A stretch of 64,000 nucleotides of DNA. Source: Clostridia bacterium. GTDB taxonomy: Bacteria > Bacillota > Clostridia > TANB77 > CAG-508. Position 1 is the stretch's first letter. Every line of letters starts with the position of its first letter. The DNA lies in assembly GCA_017456555.1 (NCBI GenBank), contig JAFTJF010000005.1, forward strand, positions 1-64,000, written 5' to 3'. Made by a program: the position numbers and the translations under genes. Under the pieces are notes generated by a model that ran no database searches, was not told the origin of the DNA, and saw only the letters and a list, made by a program, of their open reading frames with translations. Shown here piece after piece: positions 49,201-58,300 of this stretch.

Positions 49201-50896
49201 AATTACAGAATTAAAATCATTAGTAGATTTAAATGCTGATCACTGTGCATTCTCAGATGTAGAAAGCATTGATTGGTCATTATTACCAAACTTAAGAAAA
49301 TTAAGTTTATCACATAATGGAATCGAAACAATGGATCCATTTGTTAAATTGAAAAATTTAACATATTTAGATTTAAGTAAAAACAATATCTCAGGAAAAA
49401 TAGATATCGATTCAAGCGATTTCTCAACATTCTTTGATGATTTAGCATACTTAAATTTATCTGAAAACCAAATTTCAGACATCAGATCAATCCAATTATT
49501 CTTAGATGGAATAACAAATGGTAACTATGGTGAATATTTAGCAAATACAGACGACTTCGTATTAGACTTAAAAGAACAAAACATCACAATTAACATAGAA
49601 GAACCAATAATCTACAATCCATCAGTAAAAACAATAAGTGTTGACTTAACAAATACAAAAATCTTTACTCAATTAAAAGCAATTGATACAAAGAGAACTG
49701 CATTTGGTATGAATAGTGAATACGGAAGTATTAATGCTGACGGAACAAATATGTTAATTAATGTATCAAAATTAGGAAAACAAACAGCAGTAGCTGATAT
49801 TGAAAATATTGATAAAAACGCTGCAGTAGAAGATTACTGTATAGGATATGGATCAAAAATCACAGTTAACTATACAGTAGTAGCTGGAACAGTTTCTACA
49901 TTCGCAGTTAACCCATCAGAAAACGTAACTGTAAATGCTGGTGAAACAGTACAATTTACAGGAGAAGTTACAGGTGAAAACTTATTTAGTACAAAAGTTG
50001 TATATACAGTTGAAGGAAACACAAGTGCAGATACAAAAATAGATGAAACAGGATTATTAACAGTAGGAGCAGACGAAACATCTACAACAATTAAAGTAGT
50101 TGCACATCCAGAAGCTGATACAACAATAACAAAAACAATTGATGTTACAGTAGTTCCTGCAGAAGGAACAACAACACCAGATGAAGGTGGAGAAGGAACA
50201 ACAACACCAGATGAAGGTGGAGAGGGAACAACAACTCCAGATGAAGGTGGAGAAGGAACAACAACACCAGACGAAGGTGGAGAAGGAACAACAACACCAG
50301 ATGAAGGTGGAGAAGGAACAACAACACCAGACGAAGGTGGAGAAGGAACAACAACACCAGACGAAGGTGGAGAAGGAACAACAACACCAGATGAAGGTGG
50401 AGAGGGAACAACAACTCCAGGAGATACAACAGTAGATGTTGTTGACCCTGCAGAATTAGGATATGACGCTGGAGAAGAATTCTTAACAGGAATTAGTCCA
50501 AAAACACCAGTAGAAGATTTCGAAACAATCTTCTTAAATGGTAAAGAATACAATGTAGTTATTAAAAGAGATGGAGAAACAATCACATCTGGAAATGTAG
50601 CTACAGGTATGTATGTACAATTACAAGATGAAAATGGTGAAGTTGTAAAAGATCCAAACGGAGATTTAGTAGTATATGAAATCATCGTAAACGGTGACGT
50701 AAATGGTGACGGAGTAGCTAACTCACTAGATTCAATATTAATCAAAGCTCACAGAAACGAAATCACAGCATTAGCTGGAGATGCATTCGAAGCTGCAGAT
50801 ATTAATAATGACGGAAGCGTTAACATCGCTGACTCAAAATTATTACTATATCATAGAGCTGAAGTTAAAGGATATGACTTAAACTATGTAAAATAG
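46295..50896 (+). CDS. Giant secreted LRR protein with C-terminal dockerin
   Basis: A 1533-residue exported protein. A signal peptide (residues 1-28, cut after YAA) is followed by an LRR block (about 70-140, LETLVLSSNDLYSGEESNL) and a long Glu/Tyr-rich helical middle. A second LRR block lies at about 950-1070 (LRKLSLSHNGIE, LTYLDLSKNNISG). A Big_2-like Ig domain is at about 1195-1285. A linker has eight exact copies of EGTTTPDEGG. The C-terminus is a type I dockerin (about 1467-1533) with two calcium loops, GDVNGDGVANSLDSIL and ADINNDGSVNIADSKLL. It has no anchor of its own, so it should be displayed through a cohesin. A cohesin gene follows 134 bp downstream. Confidence 0.9.
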   Translation: MKRKMLISIALITIMLLNCMMPLFTVYAAEGEGIQLNSTLFYAVVDAINCVDNGDVAFEVNEGTHTIYISAEELAKVKCLDLAGKGINDLTNLDKFTSLETLVLSSNDLYSGEESNLSVLDNLTNLVHLNLSENHLDSVADIPATMERLFNTDNGTILLTGQIVNKVVTVDMNTVDENVTVPETVVVEVPEILSLAGDLKSVWKTKEGYTETNPTLKIEESLLKTLKLPYIDYAKFADLYKVGPDSKSLTVTVADSNGSPYYGMLRYTISIVDEKGESGLASNLNKASENPLYESVFNVYVVVKNSAREAITMVDENLYYAIKEQLTGGQTVNGELSSYPYVVDMNGDTIYVEYTYETATVDGVEYQVLTENGSTEPSYYYNANTMKLYVYEDDVTVGELVEDVTLTPATIQITDKTNGTVTTRNGYTTPFKSEDTGDTMYVAAYDDAYTLVINDDILTNEITSLILDGKKIQYLEGLQYFVGLTSDLNLSYNYLDGIQELAELQAQKDYWEAQVVENYLDILKNDEDRNLSEIISEIEGIMDNVEETAGTDTTGRIIEILREASKLTPAAENENYATQLKEKSDALTEEFKKLYGYTDTEGKHVNGLLDDLAEDMKVEGSTDLTTTNIAALLSEAYRYLGYLYNEYNNEYKITTFLTEDVNYMTYSEYETYTEQVKTYETAKALGEAQISYVTGLESAGALSGLDMELLLAVFPGIQTYIDDGSETPVAEYFAKASENGYSHAGYKHILKEFRMIGLYSELANYCLIKRMNEETASGICYAEEYLERRIEELNLENIPADYEEAMLARIKGEVADLDFLEDDLLMEASFDDVTAAYIDYAARTYTYGEEISITSGEYLPVTDIQYTVENYTDEELENLVIPEGSTGDFTQAQAALDGADGISKDIVSEIYLAEEVNGTFGTEGELVVYEQLMSLAKKLLNGNVERYVQLPDLKKLNIAENGHLDNLEGITELKSLVDLNADHCAFSDVESIDWSLLPNLRKLSLSHNGIETMDPFVKLKNLTYLDLSKNNISGKIDIDSSDFSTFFDDLAYLNLSENQISDIRSIQLFLDGITNGNYGEYLANTDDFVLDLKEQNITINIEEPIIYNPSVKTISVDLTNTKIFTQLKAIDTKRTAFGMNSEYGSINADGTNMLINVSKLGKQTAVADIENIDKNAAVEDYCIGYGSKITVNYTVVAGTVSTFAVNPSENVTVNAGETVQFTGEVTGENLFSTKVVYTVEGNTSADTKIDETGLLTVGADETSTTIKVVAHPEADTTITKTIDVTVVPAEGTTTPDEGGEGTTTPDEGGEGTTTPDEGGEGTTTPDEGGEGTTTPDEGGEGTTTPDEGGEGTTTPDEGGEGTTTPDEGGEGTTTPGDTTVDVVDPAELGYDAGEEFLTGISPKTPVEDFETIFLNGKEYNVVIKRDGETITSGNVATGMYVQLQDENGEVVKDPNGDLVVYEIIVNGDVNGDGVANSLDSILIKAHRNEITALAGDAFEAADINNDGSVNIADSKLLLYHRAEVKGYDLNYVK
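50161..50400 (+). repeat. Eight 30-bp tandem repeats encoding EGTTTPDEGG
   Basis: Eight units of exactly 30 bp form the Thr/Pro/Glu/Gly linker before the dockerin protein's final domains. They differ only at a few third positions, so recent expansion or gene conversion is likely. Copy number may vary between strains or be misassembled from short reads. Confidence 0.95.
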
Positions 50897-50908
50897 TAAA
50901 AATAGTAT

Positions 50909-50931
50909 TTAGGCGATGAATAATCGCCTAA
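50909..50931 (+). other. GC-containing hairpin after the dockerin gene
   Basis: A perfect 9-bp TTAGGCGAT/ATCGCCTAA stem with a 5-nt loop and no T-run. It may stabilise the 3' end or limit read-through into the cohesin gene. Confidence 0.45.
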
Positions 50932-51030
50932 GTACGACAAAAAAGTCATATTTAACAAAAAAAGGTATTGCATTTTAAAAAAAGAAATGGTATCCTTGTA
51001 TTGTATTAGCAAATGAGGAGAATGATAATT

Positions 51031-51987
51031 ATGAAAAAAAATAAGTTAATATTATTGCAATTATTAATTGCGTTTGTGTTAATTTCAACAAGTGTTTATG
51101 CTGCAGTTACTACAACAATAACACTTTCAGTAGCAGAAGCAACTGCATTTAGAGGAGATAAAGTAGAAGTAACTTTATCTTTAGAAGATGTAGATGCTGA
51201 AAATAAAATCCAAAGTATTTCTGGATATATTAATTATGATGAAAACGTTATTGAACCAATAACAGTTGATAATATCAAACAAGAAGAGGGAAACACTGTA
51301 AAAATAGGTAATGAAACATTAAAAGTAGAAGACCTAACAAATGCAGATGTTAATGAAATTCCTACATCAACATCATATGTAGCATTTAACGGAGAACCAA
51401 CAAGTGGAAATGATTCTAGAATTGTTATCGATTTCAAAGATGGATTAACAGAAGATACAGAATTATTAACAGTTGAATTTGAAGTAAAAGAAGATGCAAC
51501 AATTGGTGAAGTAGAAGAAGCAATTTCATATTCTATGTTTGTAACAACAGCTGATTCTGCTGAATCTGAAGAAATGACAAAAAATGTTAAATTAACAGTA
51601 AAAGCTGTTACTTCAGATGAAGAAGATGGAAACAATACAAATAGCGAAAATAATGCTACAAACGAAAACGAAGCAAAAAATGAAAACAAAAATGTAGCAG
51701 AAAATGAAGCTAAAAACGAAACAAAAAACGAAGCAAAAAATGAAAGTAAAAATGAAAATAAAAATACTAACAAAAACACAAACAAAAATACAAATAAGAA
51801 CACAAATAAAAACACAAATAAAAACACAAACAAAAATGTAAGTGGTAACACAAATGCTTCAGATAACTCTGTTTCAGGTGCAAAATTACCTGCTGCAGGT
51901 GCTAAAGTAATTTTAATACCAGCAATAATGTTAATTATATTAGCATATGTAAGCTATAATAGATATATGAAATATAGAGATATATAA
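51031..51987 (+). CDS. Cohesin-domain surface anchor protein
   Basis: A 318-residue protein. A signal peptide (about residues 1-26) is followed by a cohesin-type domain (about 30-205): LSVAEATAFRGDKVEVTLSL, then ISGYINYDENVIEP, SRIVIDFKDG and LLTVEFEVKEDATIGE. A Lys/Asn-rich stalk of 12-bp repeats (about 212-275, NKNTNKNT) comes next. The end is a sorting-like signal: LPAAG, a hydrophobic helix and a charged tail (YNRYMKYRDI). The ATG at 51031 is chosen as start since GAGGAG (51015-51020) lies 10 bp before it. It is the obvious receptor candidate for the dockerin of the preceding gene. A sortase gene is not in the window, so membrane retention is the alternative. Confidence 0.82.
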   Translation: MKKNKLILLQLLIAFVLISTSVYAAVTTTITLSVAEATAFRGDKVEVTLSLEDVDAENKIQSISGYINYDENVIEPITVDNIKQEEGNTVKIGNETLKVEDLTNADVNEIPTSTSYVAFNGEPTSGNDSRIVIDFKDGLTEDTELLTVEFEVKEDATIGEVEEAISYSMFVTTADSAESEEMTKNVKLTVKAVTSDEEDGNNTNSENNATNENEAKNENKNVAENEAKNETKNEAKNESKNENKNTNKNTNKNTNKNTNKNTNKNTNKNVSGNTNASDNSVSGAKLPAAGAKVILIPAIMLIILAYVSYNRYMKYRDI

Positions 51988-52020
51988 TATTTTCTTAAAA
52001 ATAATTAATTAATCCCTGGA

Positions 52021-52050
52021 GAGATAGCAAAGGCTATCTCTTTTTTTTTT
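52021..52050 (+). terminator. Intrinsic terminator after the cohesin gene
   Basis: A perfect 8-bp GAGATAGC/GCTATCTC stem with a 4-nt loop and ten T. Confidence 0.9.
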
Positions 52051-52075
52051 GCTTTAAAGCTGATAAAATTAGGTA

Positions 52076-52104
52076 TTGCATTAATTTTTGTATATTGATA
52101 TAAT
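52076..52104 (+). promoter_or_regulatory. lemA promoter
   Basis: TTGCAT (52076-52081), 17-bp spacer, TATAAT (52099-52104). Confidence 0.6.
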
Positions 52105-52135
52105 GTAATAAATTTTATATATGGAGGAAAAGAAT

Positions 52136-52687
52136 ATGGTAATAGCATTAATAGTTATTCTTGTTATAGTGCTTGCTGCTATAGGAATGTATAATGGACT
52201 TGTTCAATCAAGAAATAAAGTAAAAAATGCATGGAGCCAAATAGATGTACAACTACAAAGAAGATTTGATTTAATACCAAACTTAGTTGAAGCAGTTAAA
52301 GGTTATATGGAACATGAAAATGAAACATTAACAAAAGTAACTGAACTTAGAACATCTTGGGCAAACGCTACAACAATAAATGAAAAAGCTGAATTAGACA
52401 ACCAATTATCAGGGGCTTTAAAAACAATTATGGCAGTTTCTGAAAACTACCCAGAATTAAAAGCTAACCAAAATTTCTCTGAATTACAAGAAGAATTAAG
52501 AAGTACAGAAAACAAAATTTCTTATGCAAGACAATTCTACAATGATAGTGTTACAATGTATAACACAAAACTAGAAGTTGTACCAACAAACTTAGTTGCA
52601 TCATTGTTCCATTTCAAACCAGAAGAATTATTTAAAACAGATTCAGAAGAAGCTAGACAAAATGTAAAAGTTGATTTTAGCAAATAA
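52136..52687 (+). CDS. lemA: LemA-family membrane protein
   Basis: A 183-residue protein with one N-terminal span (VIALIVILVIVLAAIGMYN) and a helical domain with the family segments SRNKVKNAWSQIDVQLQRR and FDLIPNLVEAVKGY. The ATG at 52136 follows a GGAGG site by 8 bp; an in-frame ATG at 52121 overlaps that site. LemA proteins are widespread and of uncertain function, and are often encoded beside HtpX-type proteases, as here. A terminator lies between the two genes (52695-52726). Confidence 0.93.
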   Translation: MVIALIVILVIVLAAIGMYNGLVQSRNKVKNAWSQIDVQLQRRFDLIPNLVEAVKGYMEHENETLTKVTELRTSWANATTINEKAELDNQLSGALKTIMAVSENYPELKANQNFSELQEELRSTENKISYARQFYNDSVTMYNTKLEVVPTNLVASLFHFKPEELFKTDSEEARQNVKVDFSK

Positions 52688-52694
52688 TTTTAAA

Positions 52695-52726
52695 GAAGCG
52701 TTATCTGGTTAAGATAGCGCTTTTTA
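52695..52726 (+). terminator. Terminator-like hairpin between lemA and htpX
   Basis: AAGCG-TATCT pairs with AGATA-GCGCTT, followed by five T. It may cause partial termination. Confidence 0.6.
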
Positions 52727-52749
52727 TCAATTTTAAAGAGGTAAAAAGT

Positions 52750-53643
52750 ATGTATGATGATATAAAGAAAAATAAAATGAAAACAGGAGTTGTTGTTTTT
52801 ATTTTCTTAACAATGATAACATTAATAATTTATTATATATGTCATGCCTTTGGTTATAGTGAATATTCAATTTTTATAGCATTAATATTTTCTATAATTT
52901 CTACAGTGGCAACATATTATAATTGTGATAAAGTTGTTTTAGCGTCTGTAAAAGCCAGACCAGCAACGAGGGAAGAAGATTTACAACTAACAAACATTTT
53001 AGAAGGATTAATGATTACATCTGGATTAACTTCAAAACCAAGATTATATGTAGTAGAATCAAATCAACCGAATGCCTTTGCAACAGGAAGAAATCCGGAA
53101 AATGCAGTAATATGCGTAACAACAGGATTATTAAATAAATTAGATTACTACGAATTAGAAGGTGTAGTTGCTCACGAATTAGCACACATTAAAAACTACG
53201 ACATTCGATTATCAGCGGTTGTAAGTGTAATGGTGGGATTTGTTATTATGCTATCAGATATGTTCACTAGAATCGCATTTAGAGCTCATAGAAGCAATGA
53301 TGATGACGATAATAGAGGCAATGCAATATTGATGATAATAGGGTTAATATTTTTAATAATTTCACCAATAGTATCAAAACTAATTCAACTTGCAGTTTCA
53401 AGAAGAAGAGAATACTTAGCTGATGCTACAGCAATCTCATTTACAAGAAATCCAGATGGATTAATTTCAGCACTTAGAAAAATAAGTTCAGATGATTCTG
53501 AAATGAAGGTTGCAAGCGATAGTAATGCGCATATGTATATAGTTACACCATTTAAAGATAAAAGGAAAGTAGACAAAAGTAGTATTTTTTCAACACACCC
53601 TGGAATAGAAGAAAGAATAGAAGCGCTTAAAAATTTAAGTTAA
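52750..53643 (+). CDS. htpX: HtpX-type membrane zinc metalloprotease
   Basis: A 297-residue M48 protease. Two N-terminal spans (about 15-55), the zinc motif HELAH in VVAHELAHIKNYDIR (about residue 140), two further spans (about 156-215) and the third-ligand region SRRREYLADATAISFT are visible. HtpX enzymes degrade misfolded membrane proteins at the cytoplasmic side. The substrate recognition part near HPGIEERIEAL is typical. The start follows AAAGAGGT. It may share control with lemA. Confidence 0.95.
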   Translation: MYDDIKKNKMKTGVVVFIFLTMITLIIYYICHAFGYSEYSIFIALIFSIISTVATYYNCDKVVLASVKARPATREEDLQLTNILEGLMITSGLTSKPRLYVVESNQPNAFATGRNPENAVICVTTGLLNKLDYYELEGVVAHELAHIKNYDIRLSAVVSVMVGFVIMLSDMFTRIAFRAHRSNDDDDNRGNAILMIIGLIFLIISPIVSKLIQLAVSRRREYLADATAISFTRNPDGLISALRKISSDDSEMKVASDSNAHMYIVTPFKDKRKVDKSSIFSTHPGIEERIEALKNLS

Positions 53644-53664
53644 TATAATAAAAAATAATATTTA

Positions 53665-53695
53665 AAGCCTAACTTTTAAGTTGGGCTTATTTTAT
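53665..53695 (+). terminator. Intrinsic terminator after htpX
   Basis: An 11-bp AAGCCTAACTT/AAGTTGGGCTT stem with one G-T pair, then T-rich sequence. Confidence 0.75.
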
Positions 53696-53769
53696 TAACG
53701 GACATGTTTTAAATTGACAAACATATAATTTAATTATATAATACTTTTGCAAATTAAGGGGGCTATTGT

Positions 53770-54738
53770 ATGGAAGAAAGATTTTCTATTAAGATAATTA
53801 GAAAAATCGTTTTCATAAGTATTATTTTAATTTGTATATTCTCAATAGGGGTTAAAGCTTCAAAATCTGATGTAAACTATGTAACTATTGTATTTCCTGA
53901 AGATTATGAAACAACAGTAATGACTTCCAAAGTGAAGGTTTCAGAAATCTTATCAGAAAATCATATAATCGTTTTACCAGATGAAGTTGTATATCCAGAT
54001 CAAGATTCTGTAATAGATTTTTCAAAGAAAATAACAATTTCAAAAGTAACAGAAGCTAAAAAAATAGTTGCTGAGGAAGTTGAAAGTGTTACAACAGAGG
54101 AGTTACTTGGAAAATATGTAACCGTTACAGAAAAGATTATTGTAGAACAAGTTGAAATACCTTATGAAACAATAACTAAAGATGTCTCTAGAGAAGGCAC
54201 TGAAACTAAAGATACAGTGCTACAACAAGGCGTTAACGGCTTAAAAGAGATAAAATACAAGGTCAGATACCAAGATGAACAAGAAATTGAAAGAAACGTA
54301 ATATCAGAAAAAATTCTTAAAGAACCGGTAGATAAAATTATTCAAATTTCAACGAAAATAGTTTCAAGAGCAGGAAGAAGAGATTCGGCAATGTCTCCAG
54401 AAGCAATAGCAGCAAGTGTTGCAGGAGTTACTCCAACAGTAACAAACTTAAACACTTCAGCATATTGTGCATGTATGATTTGTTGTGGTAAAACAAATGG
54501 AATTACAAGTTCTGGTGCACCAGCAAAAGAATGGTACACAATAGCTGCAGGAAGCGGTTATCCAATAGGAACTGTAATATATATTCCAGCTCTAGCTGAT
54601 AAACCAAACGGTGGTTGGTTTGTTGTAGAAGATAGAGGTGGAGCAATAACGAATAATAAAATAGATATTTATATGGGATCTCACTCATCAGCACTAATAT
54701 TTGGAAGAAGAAATTTAGAATGTCATATATATCAATAA
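53770..54738 (+). CDS. YabE-like cell-wall protein with G5 and 3D domains
   Basis: A 322-residue exported protein. A signal/anchor helix (about 11-30) is followed by a DUF348-like segment, a G5 domain (about 130-200, IPYETITKDVSREGTETKD with GVNGLKEIKYKVRY) and a C-terminal 3D domain. The 3D domain has the three conserved Asp spread over the end (VEDRGG, KIDIYM) and a CACMICCGKTNG loop. The 3D fold occurs in lytic transglycosylases and in the Rpf/YabE resuscitation-type proteins, so peptidoglycan cleavage is likely. An extra cysteine cluster (CACMICC) within the 3D domain is typical of some family members. The ATG follows a GGGGG-type site. A terminator ends the unit. Confidence 0.9.
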   Translation: MEERFSIKIIRKIVFISIILICIFSIGVKASKSDVNYVTIVFPEDYETTVMTSKVKVSEILSENHIIVLPDEVVYPDQDSVIDFSKKITISKVTEAKKIVAEEVESVTTEELLGKYVTVTEKIIVEQVEIPYETITKDVSREGTETKDTVLQQGVNGLKEIKYKVRYQDEQEIERNVISEKILKEPVDKIIQISTKIVSRAGRRDSAMSPEAIAASVAGVTPTVTNLNTSAYCACMICCGKTNGITSSGAPAKEWYTIAAGSGYPIGTVIYIPALADKPNGGWFVVEDRGGAITNNKIDIYMGSHSSALIFGRRNLECHIYQ

Positions 54739-54746
54739 AATGATTT

Positions 54747-54793
54747 AAAAAGCTTTGAGATTAGGAAACAGCCTAGTTTTAAGGCTTTTTTTG
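54747..54793 (+). terminator. Intrinsic terminator after the 3D-domain gene
   Basis: A two-part stem (AAAGC/GCTTT outer, TTAGG/CCTAG inner) followed by seven T. Confidence 0.7.
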
Positions 54794-54865
54794 TTTGCCA
54801 AAAAACTATATATATAAATAAGAAGGTAATTATGTAAAAAAATGCACAAAATGATTAACATAATA

Positions 54866-54894
54866 TTGAAAAAAACTTGCATTTGTGGTATAAT
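54866..54894 (+). promoter_or_regulatory. Promoter of the 1902-residue adhesin leader
   Basis: TTGAAA (54866-54871), 17-bp spacer, TATAAT (54889-54894). Transcription would start near 54901, giving a leader of about 430 nt. Confidence 0.65.
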
Positions 54895-54900
54895 AATAAT

Positions 54901-55331
54901 ATGTATAACTATGCTCTTTTTTAAGAAGTATACAAATTGGAGAGTTCCAGGTGTATATACTCTGAAAATAATATCATTTGTTTGTAAGTAGATGATGAAG
55001 TAAAAAATGAATATTGTATATCTGGAATCTCAAAAGTATATTTTCTTAGCTAAACCATTAAATTTTAAAATCGCTAGGGAAATATAAGTTTTGTGATTTT
55101 TTTTACAAATTTTTCGAAAAAACACAAAAATTTAATCAAAACTTAATATTTGACGTTTCAAACTTTGAAAATGTAGTTCCGTAGTACGCAAGACGGGAAA
55201 CTACTTATATAAGGGAGTTTGTGGTATATACAAAATTTTAAAATAGGTTTAGTATATTATATATTAATAATAATGGGTATAATAGCCAATTATTGTGAAT
55301 CACAAATAAGTAGAGAAGGGGGAAGTTTGAT
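54901..55331 (+). promoter_or_regulatory. Long structured 5' leader, candidate riboswitch or attenuator
   Basis: Several plus-strand stems are visible. TGTATA pairs with TATACA (54902-54934). A long bulged stem joins 54937-54960 with 55016-55033 and encloses an ATCAT/ATGAT hairpin. A 14-bp stem joins 55037-55050 with 55073-55086, with two G-U pairs, and is followed by an eight-T run. Position 55080-55098, shared with the last stem, can instead pair with 55134-55151. A further GTAGTT.CCG/CGG.GAAACTAC hairpin lies at 55174-55203. The mutually exclusive pairings next to a T-run are what a transcription-attenuation switch looks like. It does not match a riboswitch consensus I know. Confidence 0.5.
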
Positions 55332-58300
55332 ATGACAAAGAGATTTAAAAAATTTTTAGTCATGGCAATAGTATTTGCAATTACTTTTGTGAACTATGGA
55401 TTACCATTGCAAGCCATAGCAACTGAAGGTACCGGATTTTTATTCGGCGCAAATTTCTTTAGAAAAGACGAAATAGAGCTAAAAGCTTATTTCGATGAAG
55501 ATGCTGCGCAAAAAACAAAAGTATTGAATGTAAATGATACTGCCAGACTAACCGTTGAAGTAACTCCTTTGATTGAGGGGTATTTGAAATCTGGAAGTTT
55601 AAAATTTAATTTCTCAAATGGAAATGAAAATAACTTCAGAATTCAAGGAATAACTGTAGAAAGTGAGGAAAAAGAACAAGCACCAGAGCTTGATTCGGCT
55701 GAAAAAGTTGAAATGGTTCAAGATGTTGAAGAAATTCTTCCAACAGAACCAGTAGTACCAGAAAAAACAACAGAAGAAGAACAAGCAGAAGGACTTTCTG
55801 GACGTAGCTTTTTAACAGAAGGAACTAAATCAACACTTCAAAATGTTAAAGGTGGTTTAGGAGATTTATTACAAGGATCAACAGTTGAAGATATCCTACA
55901 AGAAGAACCTGCTATAGATAATACAGCAGAAGAAAATATTGTAACTGACAATGCAGTTACAGAAACTCCAGAACCAGAAGCAGAAGAAATAGAAAAACCA
56001 GTAGAAGAAAAACCTGAAACTGAAAAAGAAGAAAATGTTGAACAAGTTGAAGATGTTACAGACGAACCAGAAACCGGAAATGGTTTATCTGACTTGTTAG
56101 TTTCAGAAGAAACTGAAGACGTTGAAACTACTTTAATTGAAGAAATTTTAGTAGTTAACGAAAACGAAATCGAATTAAATAATGTTATTGAAAATACAAA
56201 AATCTATGTTGACATTGTATATAAACAAGGTGAAGCAATTAAAGTAGAAGATTTGTATAACAATATCAATATAAAATTAGAAGGAAATTACATCAACAAA
56301 AATTTAGATGTTCTTGAAATAGCTTATGAAGATGAAGTAACTCTAGGTTGGGAATATTCTAAAGAAGTGGATGTGATTTCAAACTACGTTAAAGTGTCAC
56401 CATTTACAGTTGGTGAAAATGTTGGAACAATAGTTACTAACGAAGTAATTGTGAGAAGAGCAATTACAACCCCTAATTACTTACCTATTAAAGAAACAAA
56501 TATCAAACTTATAATCCCTAAAATAAATGATAAATTACCTACAGCAGTAAATGTTAGAGCAGAAAACTTAATGGCAACATGTGGTCAAGAATTAAATGAA
56601 GTAGTATTTACAAATGATAATTGGTCATATGATGAAGCAACTGGAGAAATGCAAATCACAGTGAGAAATGAAAATGCAATGGTATCTCAAGGTGATGATA
56701 AATTTACTGTAGTTTGTAGATATGAAGACTACATCAATACAGAAACAATAGAACTAGAAAAAGATGTAGTTGTTAAAGTAGAAGAATATAATTCAAATTC
56801 AAATAAAGTTTATGAAAAAACATTAAAAGAAACTCAAGAAAAAGCTATAGATGCTGGAGAATTAATAACATACACAGCATCAGCAACAGAAGAAAAAATA
56901 AACAAAGGTAGAATTAACGCAAACTACAACGCAGAAGTACAATATGAGACAGAATTCTCTACAATATTAAATGTAAACTTATTAACAAGTGATCTTCTAG
57001 AAGAAATTAGAATAGAAGGATTTGAAGATGTTTACGTAGATGCTGAAAATAATGAATTTGATGCATCAAGCGATATAATGTACAAAAAAGTAAAATTATA
57101 TTATTCAGAAATTAAAGAAATGCTAGAAAAAGGAACAACAATTGATTTATTAGACGAAAACGACAATGTATTACATACATTAACAAAAGAAAATACAACA
57201 AATCAAGATGGTTGTGATTTAGAAATTACACAAAGAGTAAAACAAGCAAAAATCAGAGTTAACAACATTCAAACAAACGGAAATATAACAATTGAATTTG
57301 TAAAAGTAATTGCAAAAAGCAATTATTCATTAGTAGAATTCAATAACTTTGAAAAAATAGTTAGTAAAGCAAAAGCTTCTGTAAAATATGTAGATATGGA
57401 AGAAAGATTCTCATTAAAAGAAGTTCAAACAGAAAAATTATTTAGCGAAAGTAAAACAGAAGCAAGCTTACATATCAATAAAGAATACTTATCAACAGTA
57501 AAAGATAATTATAATGTTGAATTGAAAATTGAATTAAATAACCATTTAGAAACAAGCGATTTATATAAAAATCCAGTTTTTGAAATAGTATTCCCAGGAT
57601 ATATTAAAGAAGTTGAAATTCAAAATATGAACTTATTCCATGAAGATGGATTAAGAGTAAGCGACTTCAAAACATTTACTCAAAATGGTGAAGTAAGATT
57701 AAAATTAGAACTTGAAGGAGTACAAAAATCATTCTGTGAATCAAACTTAACAAATGGTTCAAATATAATAATTAATGCAAATATTAAAGTAGATGAAGCA
57801 ACACCAAGAAAACATGATGAAATTAGATTATTCTACTTTAATGAAGCAGCAACAAATTATCAAGCAGAAACAGAATGGAACATTGATAAATTAATACCAG
57901 GAAATATTGTAAGTCCTACAAATGGTTATGATGCAGTAGTTATTGAATATCAAGCACCAGTAGGATTAATAGCAATAAATTCTATAGAAAACTATGACGG
58001 ATTATCAAGCGTATTAAAATCAGTAAAACAAGGTGAAGTAAAAGATATGCTTTCTGTAGGACAACCTGCACAAAAAGCAAAAATTAGAATATCAACATTA
58101 AACAACACAGGAAATGATTGTACAGATATGGTTATAGTTGGTAGAATTCCATTCGAAGGAAATAAACATATTGAAACAGGAAAAGATTTAGGATCTACAT
58201 TAACAATACCAATGATAAGCTTAATTGAAGAAGATCCAGAAAATAAAATAAAAGCAAAAATTTATTATTCAACAAATGAAAATGCAACAAGAGATTTAAA

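Noticed and set aside
49870-50745. Long antisense frames opposite the 30-bp repeats of the dockerin gene
   Set aside because: They exist only because the repeat unit is a multiple of three and lacks stop codons in other frames.
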